A stretch of DNA of 64,000 bases from Mucilaginibacter aquatilis. Its GTDB lineage: Bacteria > Bacteroidota > Bacteroidia > Sphingobacteriales > Sphingobacteriaceae. The position numbers were made by a program, and so were the translations under genes. The notes beneath the pieces were generated by a model that worked only from the letters and a program-made list of their open reading frames with translations, was not told the origin of the DNA and did not search any database. Of this stretch, positions 52,619 through 62,019 are shown one piece after another (positions within the stretch are counted from its first letter, which is position 1; each line of letters begins with the position of its first letter). The DNA lies in contig NZ_WQLA01000005.1 in the NCBI RefSeq assembly GCF_009755275.1, positions 248,001 through 312,000 on the forward strand. The letters run 5' to 3'.

Positions 52619-53170
52619 TTAATTATTTTTTAGCTTCTTAACTTTTACGTTGAAGTCAACACCAGCTACCGGCATTTTCTTCCATTCGCCGTTTTGATTG
52701 CGGAAAGTGCCGCCATTAAACAAGCCAATTGAAAATGAAGGTTCAGAGCCTTTGTGTGTATTTAACCACTCAATGGCTACAAGCAGCGTACCCTTAGCAA
52801 TTACATTGTAAGGCTCGAGGTTTACATCTACCCTTGATTTACCGTAAGGAATAGCACCTATGATATCAGTTTTAACAAAGTTTTGCTGCGTGTTAACACC
52901 ATCAAATTCAAATACATTTACCTTGAATTTAAGGGTATCGCTGTTGTTATTTTCCACCCCGAAATTAAGGTTAAGTAACTGTACATCCTTTTTTCCGGCG
53001 TTCATCTTAATGCCAATTTGCTGACCTTTCACAACAGGGAACGACGCATTGCTGGTACCTTTGCGTGGTTTATTACCAATGGTTTTTACTTTATCCTGAG
53101 CTTGAGTAGTCGACGCAGTAAACATGAACACTGCTATAATCAGAGGCAGGCTTTTTAAAAATTTCAACAT
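52619..53170 (-). CDS. exported protein of unknown function
   Basis: A 183-residue protein with a signal peptide (MLKFLKSLPLIIAVFMFTAS, cleaved near TQAQ). The mature part is beta-rich: GQQIGIKMNAGKKDVQLLNL, NNNSDTLKFKVNVFEFDG and LLVAIEWLNTHKGSEPSFSI. The layout (long strands, a GTxxN/FNGG turn) suggests an Ig-like or jelly-roll domain, but I cannot assign a family. It is convergent with treA and stands alone. Confidence 0.65.
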   Translation of the reverse strand: MLKFLKSLPLIIAVFMFTASTTQAQDKVKTIGNKPRKGTSNASFPVVKGQQIGIKMNAGKKDVQLLNLNFGVENNNSDTLKFKVNVFEFDGVNTQQNFVKTDIIGAIPYGKSRVDVNLEPYNVIAKGTLLVAIEWLNTHKGSEPSFSIGLFNGGTFRNQNGEWKKMPVAGVDFNVKVKKLKNN

Positions 53171-53279
53171 AACGGTATATTTATAAGATGTGTAAGAGCA
53201 AGACGCACTGACTTGAAAAATGGTTGCAGCAATTATAGTTTTTATCCGGCTACAAATTTAACCGTCGAAAGCAAACAGA

Positions 53280-55604
53280 TCATATATCTTTTTCGTCTTC
53301 GTGCAGTATGTTTACACGTAAGGCTCGTAATCCTGATATACTCTGTAACTCTTCAACCTCTAATACTTCAACGTCATTACCTAATATACCTTTCTGCTGT
53401 AAATGCATTATATGATCGCGGTATTCCCTTTCCTCGTTGGTATTTGCATAAATAATAACTACGGTTCCGGGCTGGGTAATACGCTCATTGGTTCCTTTAA
53501 TGAATGCCTTGTCAATACGTTTCTTTACAATTTCAAAACGTGCATTATAAGTCCCGTCAACATCAAAACGTTTTTCATCCATCCTAAACCGTATGGACAT
53601 TGTTGTACTATAGGCCAGCACCAGCGTAGTTACCTCAAGCGTATAAGGCAGCGTAGTTTTATAACGATGGTGTTCGCGTTCCAGTTCACACAGCACTTTT
53701 AGCTGCCAAAGCCGAAGACTACGGAAATGCACAGGTAGAAACGTACGGTTAGGCGTTATTGATGATCCGATGTAGAGATTATGTTCTACACCGTCGCTTT
53801 TAAAGCGCTCGTAATAATGCGGAAATATTTCCTGTGCGACTGCCTGCCGTTCATCAAGCAACGCAGCCATTTTTTTATTAATAGTTGATACTGTTGTATC
53901 ATACTTACGCCTGTAAGTGTAATATAAACCTGTATTTTTATCTACCTGCTTAAAATAGTTACCAATTTCGGGGGTGAAATGGCCGCTTACAGTGGCCGAC
54001 TGCAGTAAAGGATGCACCTTCTCGTCAATAAAATGCTGTATGAATTGTTCTGTATCAGTACGTATGAGTACCGAAGCATTGTGTGTGAGGTTTTTAAACT
54101 CCTGCAGCCTTGGCAAGTAAGCTGATGCATGCTTGTCAATGCCTTGTATTTGCAGCACAATAGGCACCAATGCTTCAAGTTGGTTGTTCAAATCCTTTTG
54201 AATACTGCGATTACGCGAGTCTGAAGATGCTTTAATATCAACCTGGCCATACAGGGGATAAACGTCTTCAAATACAATTTCCTTTAATTCATATTCAAGA
54301 TTGTTATCCTGGCGCTCTATAAATTTATAAGCCTCCTTTTCAAATTTCCATTGAACGCTTGGATGCAGTGTAGTGTACTCATTTTGAATAACTGCCTGTA
54401 TACGGTTTTGCTTGTAGGCTATCTGCCGGTCAATAGTATTTACCAAAAATGGCATTACCACCTCAAGCTTATGTGCATTTACACTGTTCAGTTCGCCTTT
54501 TCGTAATGATACCAGCTCAATTATACCCAGCAACTGTTCATTCTTCATTACCGGGGCCAAAATAAAGCTCTGTATATTTTGCCTTAAAAATTCATGAGCC
54601 ATTTCACTGCCGGGGTGTTCCAAAAAAAACTGACGCGTATCTGATATGGCAAAATACTCACTTTTGCCAAGCAATGCCTGGTATGATTTAGGACCTAAGA
54701 TATCGGTACTAACGGCCTCATGATTATTGCCCAGCATAAAACTTCTTATTTTACGCAAGGGAGCAATGCTGCTAAACTTATTTTCCTCGGTATTGAACGC
54801 AGTGAACCCTATGCGTAAATCGGGGATTTTGTAAATTGACCTGAATATACTTTCAAAATCCTGCTCAATTTCAGTATCGTGTAAATCGGTCAATAGCGTA
54901 CCTTTTAAAGCCGATACTGCATTTTCAATTGTAGAATCAAAGAGGTTAACGATGGCAAAGCCTTTCAATAAATAGCTACCCTGCGGAAACAATCTCTTCC
55001 ACAACTCAAGATTATCGTAACTGTTAATTAGCTCATTAATATCAGCCTCGGTAAGCTTTACAGCTTTATCTGTTGGGATTATTTCTAAAAAATCAGCGTT
55101 GTATAGAATTCGGTAATGCCTTATGATACCCGTTGCGGTTGGTATATCATAAAACATGGGTTTTGCAAAATCAAGCTGTGTGTTGTAAAATTCATTAAGC
55201 ACTAAGCAACAGCTCATTACGTAAAACTGGTGGCTGTCAAAATCACGTATGGAGATGTCAAAATCGGTACCGGCAGCGCTCAAGATGTTTTTAAATCGCT
55301 GAGTACTATTGAGCATAAAATTATGAAACGGCACCGTAACGCCTTTTATCTCGTTTTGAGTAAGTGCCGCCGGAAACAAGTCTTCAAGAAGGTAATTAAT
55401 TACCGGGGCGTGTTGCTCTAATTCTTCCTGGTGTGTAAATCCTGTTCGCAGCTGCGGGTAGGGCTCTATTTCCTTCAACAAGTATGCAGCACGCTCAGCA
55501 GCATAGCCAGTTTGTTGGGCAGCCACCTTTTCCAGGTGCTCAATAAGCACGTGAAATGATATATGAATTTCGAAAGGGCTATCTTTAAAGGGCTGAACAC
55601 TCAT
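53280..55604 (-). CDS. GAF domain-containing protein of unknown output
   Basis: A 774-residue cytoplasmic protein. A GAF domain lies about residues 230-420: IPDLRIGFTAF, then FFLEHPGSEMAHEFLRQNIQ and FILAPVMKNEQLLGIIELVSL. Downstream is a helical region with a striking conserved-looking block, FEDVYPLYGQVDIKASSDSR NRSIQKDL, and a long C-terminal part including PNRTFLPVHFRSLRLWQLK and a coiled region. No kinase, cyclase, GGDEF, EAL or HTH motif was found, so the output is unknown. A TAGTTTTG -7 box on the minus strand is 20 bases upstream. It may be a sensor acting through protein contact. Confidence 0.75.
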   Translation of the reverse strand: MSVQPFKDSPFEIHISFHVLIEHLEKVAAQQTGYAAERAAYLLKEIEPYPQLRTGFTHQEELEQHAPVINYLLEDLFPAALTQNEIKGVTVPFHNFMLNSTQRFKNILSAAGTDFDISIRDFDSHQFYVMSCCLVLNEFYNTQLDFAKPMFYDIPTATGIIRHYRILYNADFLEIIPTDKAVKLTEADINELINSYDNLELWKRLFPQGSYLLKGFAIVNLFDSTIENAVSALKGTLLTDLHDTEIEQDFESIFRSIYKIPDLRIGFTAFNTEENKFSSIAPLRKIRSFMLGNNHEAVSTDILGPKSYQALLGKSEYFAISDTRQFFLEHPGSEMAHEFLRQNIQSFILAPVMKNEQLLGIIELVSLRKGELNSVNAHKLEVVMPFLVNTIDRQIAYKQNRIQAVIQNEYTTLHPSVQWKFEKEAYKFIERQDNNLEYELKEIVFEDVYPLYGQVDIKASSDSRNRSIQKDLNNQLEALVPIVLQIQGIDKHASAYLPRLQEFKNLTHNASVLIRTDTEQFIQHFIDEKVHPLLQSATVSGHFTPEIGNYFKQVDKNTGLYYTYRRKYDTTVSTINKKMAALLDERQAVAQEIFPHYYERFKSDGVEHNLYIGSSITPNRTFLPVHFRSLRLWQLKVLCELEREHHRYKTTLPYTLEVTTLVLAYSTTMSIRFRMDEKRFDVDGTYNARFEIVKKRIDKAFIKGTNERITQPGTVVIIYANTNEEREYRDHIMHLQQKGILGNDVEVLEVEELQSISGLRALRVNILHEDEKDI

Positions 55605-55624
55605 TACTTAATTGATAGGTTTGG

Positions 55625-55632
55625 CAAAACTA
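55625..55632 (-). promoter_or_regulatory. promoter of the GAF-domain gene
   Basis: On the minus strand the sequence is TAGTTTTG, an exact TAnnTTTG match 20 bases before the ATG. An ATTG about 20 bases upstream is a weak -33 element. Confidence 0.45.
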
Positions 55633-55721
55633 ACTAAAATACTTTTTAACAATTAAGCAACCAGGCCAAGGCCATTAAATCTGATGGTATAATTACAAAA
55701 CTGTTGAAATAAATTGGATGC

Positions 55722-58289
55722 TTAAAGCCTTACATTGAGTGATACATATGGGTACCAGCCCTCGGTAGAGTGACCGGCCAAAACCTGTATTACTGCTAGC
55801 CCTGCCGGTGCAAAGTAAACTCCGCCCCCTGTACCCGCATGCCATTTATTTGATGATTGCCCGCGCACCCAAACCCTGCCGGTATCATAAAATCCTGTTA
55901 CCCCTAACTGCCCGGGCAACACATAACCGGCAATGTTAAATAGGTTAAGGCGCGCCTGCAGGTTGTTGTAAAACATATGATCGCCGGCAAAGCGGTTACC
56001 CAGGTAGCCCAGTAAGTTTCCGCCCTGTCCGCCTAAAAACATTGACTGATAAAATGCCGGCTTACCAACACTTAGGCCGCCGCCAACCCTGTCTGATATT
56101 ACAAACGTGCCTTTGGCATTAAGGCTAAAGTAGTAGGTAAACTCCGGGCGTATTTGCGCAAAGGACCTTGTATAGCTATTTAAACCGTTATATGCCTGCA
56201 AGGTAACGTTAACATAATAACCGTTGCTGGGCAATACATTACTGTTACGTTTATTGGCGTTGAAATTAACCAGCAATCCAATATGGGCTTTGTCTTTATT
56301 AACAGTCAAGCTATCATAAGAATTCAAAAGGTTGGGATTGTTAATAAAACGACCTTCATTGTCTTCGCGGTGCAGGCGATAGTATTGAAACGATGGCCCT
56401 GCACTCAGGGTGGTATTAGCGCCCAACCACCAGCGCAATGCGGCATCAACCTGGTAGGTGTTATAACGCGTACGGTAAAAGCGCCTGTACCCCGGAAATT
56501 TGAACAAAGGCGTTTCATTACCTCTGCCAAAAAAGTTGAGGGTATTGTTTGGAGCCTGCACAAATGCGTTTAATACAATGTCGGCCTTGCCGATAGCATC
56601 TATCCACTCACCATTATATTTTATACGAAAAGCATCGGTTGCAAAAGCGTGCGTAACCAAAAGCTGCTGTATACTGGCATACGGCAACTTACGAAAGCCA
56701 TTCCTTCGGGTATACTTAAATCCTGCGCCAAGTAATATGCCGTCATCAGGGTTTATTGCCCCTGTTGCCAGCGGCATCCATACATTGTAAGGGTTATTTT
56801 GAACAAATTGGGTATTTAATGAATCATTGCTTAAATGTGTTTTCAACAAGCTACCGTTGCCGGTTATGGCTACACTATCTCTGCGGTTGTAAATACGTAC
56901 TTTGCTTTGTGCCTGTTGTACATCATAAGTTTTTTGTCCTTTAGCGCCGATAATCCGCAGCTTTATGGGTGAGTGTGTATAATTAATAACCACCTTATCG
57001 TTTCCGGCCTCGGTGTATAATCTTATTTCACGGGTAATTTGCGGGTTATAAACCATGCTGAGCAATTCATCCTCAACCTCGCCTGCTTTACTTATTTTAT
57101 TTATTTGTATACGCATGCCGCCATCAGCAGCATCAGTTATTATTACCTGTTCGTTTTTGTCAGTGGTGCGCAGGTCTACAGTTTTGTTTACAAACCGGTA
57201 ATACTCATCCATTGCCGTAGGTATATTGTTACGGCGTTGCTTTAGCTTATTAAAAAGTTCATCATGCCGTATTTTATAAACTTCGGGCGGAAGCAGCTTT
57301 AGTGAAGCCTCCAGCACCTCATCGCTCTCTGCCTTCACAAAGTCATTTGCCATACGCATCCAGTCGTTATAACTAATTTGCGCATCGGGCAACGGCTGTA
57401 TAAACCGGGTTTTTATCAGTGAGTATTTTACCCTTGGTATGTCTCCGTCAAAATGATCAAGCGTTGGGCTAATCCATGACCGGGCAGCCAGTGATGGCAA
57501 CACCCCTTCACTAACATGAAAAACCTGATCACGATCTCGTGGAACAGCGTAATATTTTTTGTCTTTATTCTTTTTTTCGTAAGCCCAACGCCATTGGTCT
57601 TCATGACGGTCCCAATCACCTAAAAGCAAATCGAGCATGCGGGCTTTTAAAAATTGTTCACCGTTAACCCGGTTATCATTGTCTTCTTTAAGCTCGCCCA
57701 GCATTTTGTCAGTGTTGTCTGATTTACCGGTGGGTTCGCGCTCTTCAAGTAGTACTACCAAGCCATTGAATATTTTGCTGTACTCACCTAAAGCAGCATC
57801 GGGCGCAATTACGCCAATTATCGGGTTAGCATGAGGCACGCCTGCAGCATCAGCAAGCGGCGGAACAACCAGTGCCGAATACGGATGCTGACTGCTTAAT
57901 GCATCATCAAGCCAATCAATAGCAAATGTACCTCTGAAATTTGGTGGAAGTAGTTTATCAGGCGTTTTCTCAACGCTTCTTATAACCCACTCTTTACCGT
58001 TTTTATCTTCGAGCCTTAATGATTTTGATTGCAAACCACCACCTTGCTTAAGCGGCTTGAGGCCACCATAAACTTCAGATATTTTTATAAGCGGCAGTTT
58101 AACAGTTGTAGCCCATTCCTCACGGTAGTTTTTGCCAAATAGCCATTTATGAATACCGCTTACCTGGTTGTATGACGGGTGGACTTTTACTAAGGTGCTA
58201 TCAGCAAAATAAGCCGTTGATTTTTGCTGAGCATAACTTGCTGCTGCTATACCAAGCAGTGATGTGAGTAAGGTGAATTTGCGAAGCAT
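55722..58289 (-). CDS. outer-membrane BamA-like barrel with an N-terminal kinase-like region
   Basis: An 855-residue exported protein; signal peptide to about 20. Residues about 40-290 resemble an atypical protein-kinase fold of the CotH/HipA/Fam20 kind: SKSLRLEDKNGKEWVIRSVE (88-107, Lys-strand-like), LLGDWDRHEDQW (222-233, Asp227 as catalytic Asp) and PRDRDQVF (250-257, metal-Asp-like). After a beta-rich linker, the C-terminal half has outer-membrane barrel strands of the surface-antigen type, with LGVTGFYDTGRVWVRG and GTGGGVYFAPAGL near the end. The barrel call is good; the kinase-like call rests on motif order only. Neighbours are a GAF protein downstream and a Crp/Fnr regulator upstream. 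Confidence 0.8.
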   Translation of the reverse strand: MLRKFTLLTSLLGIAAASYAQQKSTAYFADSTLVKVHPSYNQVSGIHKWLFGKNYREEWATTVKLPLIKISEVYGGLKPLKQGGGLQSKSLRLEDKNGKEWVIRSVEKTPDKLLPPNFRGTFAIDWLDDALSSQHPYSALVVPPLADAAGVPHANPIIGVIAPDAALGEYSKIFNGLVVLLEEREPTGKSDNTDKMLGELKEDNDNRVNGEQFLKARMLDLLLGDWDRHEDQWRWAYEKKNKDKKYYAVPRDRDQVFHVSEGVLPSLAARSWISPTLDHFDGDIPRVKYSLIKTRFIQPLPDAQISYNDWMRMANDFVKAESDEVLEASLKLLPPEVYKIRHDELFNKLKQRRNNIPTAMDEYYRFVNKTVDLRTTDKNEQVIITDAADGGMRIQINKISKAGEVEDELLSMVYNPQITREIRLYTEAGNDKVVINYTHSPIKLRIIGAKGQKTYDVQQAQSKVRIYNRRDSVAITGNGSLLKTHLSNDSLNTQFVQNNPYNVWMPLATGAINPDDGILLGAGFKYTRRNGFRKLPYASIQQLLVTHAFATDAFRIKYNGEWIDAIGKADIVLNAFVQAPNNTLNFFGRGNETPLFKFPGYRRFYRTRYNTYQVDAALRWWLGANTTLSAGPSFQYYRLHREDNEGRFINNPNLLNSYDSLTVNKDKAHIGLLVNFNANKRNSNVLPSNGYYVNVTLQAYNGLNSYTRSFAQIRPEFTYYFSLNAKGTFVISDRVGGGLSVGKPAFYQSMFLGGQGGNLLGYLGNRFAGDHMFYNNLQARLNLFNIAGYVLPGQLGVTGFYDTGRVWVRGQSSNKWHAGTGGGVYFAPAGLAVIQVLAGHSTEGWYPYVSLNVRL

Positions 58290-58409
58290 AACGCCTTTAA
58301 TGTTTGCAAGTGTAAAATAAGCAAAAATTAAAGCGTCAAATCCTATCGCATTTGTAATAAATGCGCTTTTTAATCAATTATTGACTAAAGTGCCGTTATA
58401 TGCAAGCCT

Positions 58410-58994
58410 TTACCGGCCTACGCTTGCTTTCCTTATCCTGCTTAATGTTTCGGGCGATATGCCTAAATAAGAAGCCACCATACTTTGGGGAAAGCGCTGT
58501 AAAAAATAAGGATATGTATTTTGCAGGTTGTTAAACCGCTCTTCGGCCGTAAGGCTTATAGCAGCGTGCACCCTGTTTTGGGTGGCAATATTTGCTCGCT
58601 TGTCAAGCTCCTTTATCATACCGGCAAAAGCAGGTACCTGGGTTTGCAGTTCCTCGCTTTGGGTATTTGATATTATGAGTAGTTCAGCATCTTCAACAGC
58701 GTCAATATTATATTTTGATGGCGTTTGCAGCATATAGCTTTCATAGTCGGCTACCCACCAGTTTTCTAAACTAAAACGTATAATATGCTCATGGCCCTTA
58801 TCATCAACTGAATACATACGAAAAGCACCTCTTATAACGAAGCCAATTTGTTTGTTTACATCGCCTTCCTGTAAATAATATTGTCGCTTTCTCAGTTTAC
58901 GCAGTTTAAAGGTTTGCTCTATAAGCTTTTTATCGCCGGCGCTTAAATTACTTTTGGCGTAGTTTTCAATATAATTAAATAGGGCCTCGAACAT
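58410..58994 (-). CDS. Crp/Fnr family transcriptional regulator
   Basis: A 194-residue regulator with a cyclic-nucleotide-binding-type beta barrel (about 20-115: LRKRQYYLQEGDVNKQIGFV, IRGAFRMYSVDDKGHEHIIRF). A C-terminal HTH is at about 165-190 (SMVASYLGISPETLSRIRKA). No cysteine cluster of Fnr type is seen. The effector is unknown. It lies 120 bases upstream of the barrel gene on the same strand and 324 bases from the divergent DUF5686 gene. A minus-strand -7 box is present at 59049-59056. Confidence 0.9.
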   Translation of the reverse strand: MFEALFNYIENYAKSNLSAGDKKLIEQTFKLRKLRKRQYYLQEGDVNKQIGFVIRGAFRMYSVDDKGHEHIIRFSLENWWVADYESYMLQTPSKYNIDAVEDAELLIISNTQSEELQTQVPAFAGMIKELDKRANIATQNRVHAAISLTAEERFNNLQNTYPYFLQRFPQSMVASYLGISPETLSRIRKASVGR

Positions 58995-59048
58995 CTCCTA
59001 ACGTTACAATAATGGCAATTTTAGCTTGATTATTTTATAGGTTTCATG

Positions 59049-59056
59049 CAAATGTA
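59049..59056 (-). promoter_or_regulatory. -7 box for the Crp/Fnr gene
   Basis: On the minus strand the sequence reads TACATTTG, an exact consensus match 54 bases before the ATG at 58994. Confidence 0.5.
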
Positions 59057-59167
59057 AGCCAATTGTAATCAATTTATAATCCAATTGTCATTACCATTGT
59101 TGAGTGTTGTAACTTGCAAATAGCCGCTGCACCTTTGCTTCCATATTTTACTTAAACCGTGTTCACA

Positions 59168-59183
59168 CGATTTTGCAAAATCG
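59168..59183. promoter_or_regulatory. perfect 16-bp palindrome, possible operator
   Basis: CGATTTTGCAAAATCG is identical to its reverse complement. It lies 136 bases before the DUF5686 start codon and downstream of the possible CACCTTTG box. It does not match the Crp/Fnr box patterns TGTGA-N6-TCACA or TTGAT-N4-ATCAA. Confidence 0.5.
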
Positions 59184-59318
59184 GTTCTCAGGTTGCTGGT
59201 ACAACTATTAAAAACAGCATTCCTGATAAATATCAACTGCACTTTTTAGCAAACTCCAATTTGCAACGCACTGGCATAACCCGTTTTGTGATATCTGAAC
59301 CCAGCAACCTTTAAGGTC

Positions 59319-61874
59319 ATGAAACTCTTTACTAAGTTAGTATTAATCATCAGTATAATTACTGTTTCCTTTAACACGCTGTATGCACAAAGCACTGTTG
59401 TAAAAGGCACTGTAACCGATGCCAAAACAAAAGAAGCATTACCCTATGTAACGGTAACATTTGGCGACAGCAACCAGGGTGCACCAACAGACGGCCAGGG
59501 ACGCTTTATCATAAGAACCAACGATAAGTTTGAATACATTAAAGTGAACTACGTTGGCTACCGTACGGCTACCCGTAGCATTGAGGCCGGGCAAGAACAA
59601 ACCATAAATATTGCCATAACCGCTGATAGCAAGCAGTTGGGCGATGTTGTTGTAAAAGCCGGTAAAAAAAAGAAGTATACCAATAAAAATAACCCTGCTG
59701 TTGAGCTTATAAGGCAGGTAATAGCCCACAAAGCACAAAACCAGGTAACCAGCTATAACTTTGCCGAGTATAAGCAGTATGAGCGCATGACCTTTTCGCT
59801 TAGCAACCTTAGCGACAAGTTTAAGAACAGAAAAATTTTTAAAAATTACCAGTTCATGTTCCGCGAGCAGGATTCAACTGCTATTGGCGGTAAAACATTG
59901 CTGCCTTTATATATGGAAGAGAAACTTTCGGCTAATTATTACCGCAAAGTTCCTTACGCCCAAAAGCAGGTGGTTGAAGCCAACAAGCAGGTTAAGTACG
60001 ATGAAACATTTGTTGATAACCAAGGCCTCACCACCTACTTCAACCGCATGTATCAGGACATTAATATTTACGATAACAACGTATCGTTGCTGAGCAACCA
60101 GTTGTTAAGTCCTATCTCTGATAATTCGCCTAACTACTATAAGTTTTTTATTACCGATACCATAAAAGATCAAAAACCTAATCTTATTGAATTAAGCTTT
60201 ACGCCACGCAATACCATTAACAAGCTTTTTGAAGGCCGCATTTATATTACTATGGATGGCAATTATGCTGTGCAAAATGCGGTGCTTACGGTGAATAAGA
60301 ACATCGATCTTAACTTTGTACGCCAAATGGAGGCGCGCTTATCATTCGAAAAAAATTCGGATAACCGTTACCATCTAAGCCAAAGCAATTTAAAAATTGA
60401 GTTTGCTTTAAATAAAAATAAAGGCGGTGGTGTATTTGGTGAACGCCTGGTTACCATACGCGATTTTAAATTGAACTCGCCCCGACCCAAAGAAACTTAT
60501 GACGGCCCTGCCCAGGTATATGCAAAACAGTCTGACGTACAAACTGATGCTTACTGGACCGAAAGCCGCCCAGATACGCTTGACAAAGCCGCTGCCGATT
60601 TATATAAAAACGTAGATAGCCTGCAAACCATACCATCGTTTAAACGCACTATGGATATTGCTACGTTGGTGCTGGCCGGTTACAAAAATTTTGGGCCGTT
60701 TGAAATGGGACCGGTTAACACGTTTTACAGCTTTAACCCGGTTGAAGGATTCAGAGCTCGCTTGGGCGGCCGTACTACCACTGCGCTAAGCAAACGGTAT
60801 TACTTTGAAACTTATGGAGCATATGGCACCCGCGACCAAAAGTTTAAATACTTCCTAAGCTCTACGTATTCACTAAACAACAAGTCTATATACTCGTTTC
60901 CACAAAACTACATTCGCGCCAGCTTTCAGCATGATACCAAGGTACCAGGACAGGAACTTGAATTTGTGCAAGAGAGCAACTTTCTACTGTCATTTAAACG
61001 TGGCGCTAATGATCAGTGGCTGTATAACGACATCTTTAAACTTGATTACGTACACGAGTACTTAAACCACTTTTCGTACGCTGTAGGCTTTAAAAAATGG
61101 AATCAAAGTCCGGCTGGGGCGTTACAATTTCAAAACCTCCTGCCAAACGGAGCCTTGAATAATGTAAACCTTATTCACACTACCGAACTGTCTTTACAGT
61201 TGCGCTTTGCACCGCACGAAAAGTTTTATCAAGGTAAATTGTATCGTACACCTATTCCTGATAAGTACCCTATTTATACCCTGCGTTATACACAAGGATT
61301 TAGAGGCTTATTAGGTGGCGACTACAACTACCAAAACGTTGTAGGTAACATTAGCAAACGCTTTTACCTATCGCAACTAGGCTTTACTGATGTTAGCACC
61401 GAAGGTGGCTACCTGTTTGGCAAAGTACCGTTCCCTTTAATGGATATACACAGGGCTAATCAAAGCTATGCTTTCCAGTTTCAGTCGTTTAACATGATGA
61501 ACTTTCAGGAGTTTGTGAGCGACCATTACGCCACGCTTACCATTGACCATAATTTTAACGGCTTTTTGTTTAACAAAATACCGTTACTACGCCGTTTAAA
61601 ACTGCGCGAGGTGGTAAACTTTAAAGGTTTATGGGGAGGTGTAAGAGCCGAAAATAACCCGGCTAATGACCGTTCCCTGCTGCGCTTTCCAACCAACAGC
61701 TCGAGCCTTGCAACAACCTATACGCTTAACAATGGCATGTATGCCGAGGGAAGCGTGGGCATTGGAAACATATTTAAAGTTTTAAGGTTTGACCTGGTAC
61801 GCCGCTTTACCTATTTAGATAACCCTAACGCTCCTAAGCTTGGTTTAAGAACATTTGTGAAGTTTGATTTTTAA
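59319..61874 (+). CDS. DUF5686 outer-membrane protein with CarboxypepD_reg domain
   Basis: An 851-residue exported protein. Signal peptide to about 24, then a CarboxypepD_reg domain (about 26-110, VVKGTVTDAKTKEALPYVTV TFG). Next come a short charged segment (KKKKYTNKNNPAVELIRQV), the DUF5686 region and a long beta-barrel C terminus rich in alternating hydrophobic strands; the final residues LGLRTFVKFDF end in Phe as outer-membrane barrels do. Relatives are common in Bacteroidota outer membranes; function unknown. It is followed by a long hairpin. Confidence 0.9.
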   Translation: MKLFTKLVLIISIITVSFNTLYAQSTVVKGTVTDAKTKEALPYVTVTFGDSNQGAPTDGQGRFIIRTNDKFEYIKVNYVGYRTATRSIEAGQEQTINIAITADSKQLGDVVVKAGKKKKYTNKNNPAVELIRQVIAHKAQNQVTSYNFAEYKQYERMTFSLSNLSDKFKNRKIFKNYQFMFREQDSTAIGGKTLLPLYMEEKLSANYYRKVPYAQKQVVEANKQVKYDETFVDNQGLTTYFNRMYQDINIYDNNVSLLSNQLLSPISDNSPNYYKFFITDTIKDQKPNLIELSFTPRNTINKLFEGRIYITMDGNYAVQNAVLTVNKNIDLNFVRQMEARLSFEKNSDNRYHLSQSNLKIEFALNKNKGGGVFGERLVTIRDFKLNSPRPKETYDGPAQVYAKQSDVQTDAYWTESRPDTLDKAAADLYKNVDSLQTIPSFKRTMDIATLVLAGYKNFGPFEMGPVNTFYSFNPVEGFRARLGGRTTTALSKRYYFETYGAYGTRDQKFKYFLSSTYSLNNKSIYSFPQNYIRASFQHDTKVPGQELEFVQESNFLLSFKRGANDQWLYNDIFKLDYVHEYLNHFSYAVGFKKWNQSPAGALQFQNLLPNGALNNVNLIHTTELSLQLRFAPHEKFYQGKLYRTPIPDKYPIYTLRYTQGFRGLLGGDYNYQNVVGNISKRFYLSQLGFTDVSTEGGYLFGKVPFPLMDIHRANQSYAFQFQSFNMMNFQEFVSDHYATLTIDHNFNGFLFNKIPLLRRLKLREVVNFKGLWGGVRAENNPANDRSLLRFPTNSSSLATTYTLNNGMYAEGSVGIGNIFKVLRFDLVRRFTYLDNPNAPKLGLRTFVKFDF

Positions 61875-61897
61875 GCAGGCAGACAAATAAGAAATAC

Positions 61898-61990
61898 AAA
61901 ATTGCGGGTTTTACCTTAAAATAATACGCACAGGCACAGCTACCACCGGGACAGGGCCGCGTATTTAAGAGGTAAAAGCCGCAATTTTTT
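61898..61990 (+). terminator. Long imperfect hairpin after the DUF5686 gene
   Basis: AAATTGCGG (61898-61906) pairs with CCGCAATTT, then TTTTACCT with AGGTAAAA, then AATACG with CGTATT. Together they make a stem of about 30 pairs with small bulges and a loop of about 30 bases. A T run follows. It works as a terminator in appearance but is much longer than the other terminators here. Confidence 0.7.
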
Positions 61991-62019
61991 TATATGATGA
62001 TTGCTAAAGCCGCAAGCCT

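Larger units (their letters stand above)
58995..59318. other. 324-base intergenic region with a 16-bp palindrome
   Basis: It separates the Crp/Fnr gene from the divergent DUF5686 gene. A TACATTTG box on the minus strand (59049-59056) serves the regulator. A possible CACCTTTG box is near 59129 on the plus strand. The perfect palindrome CGATTTTGCAAAATCG is at 59168-59183. No coding frame is convincing here. Confidence 0.55.
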
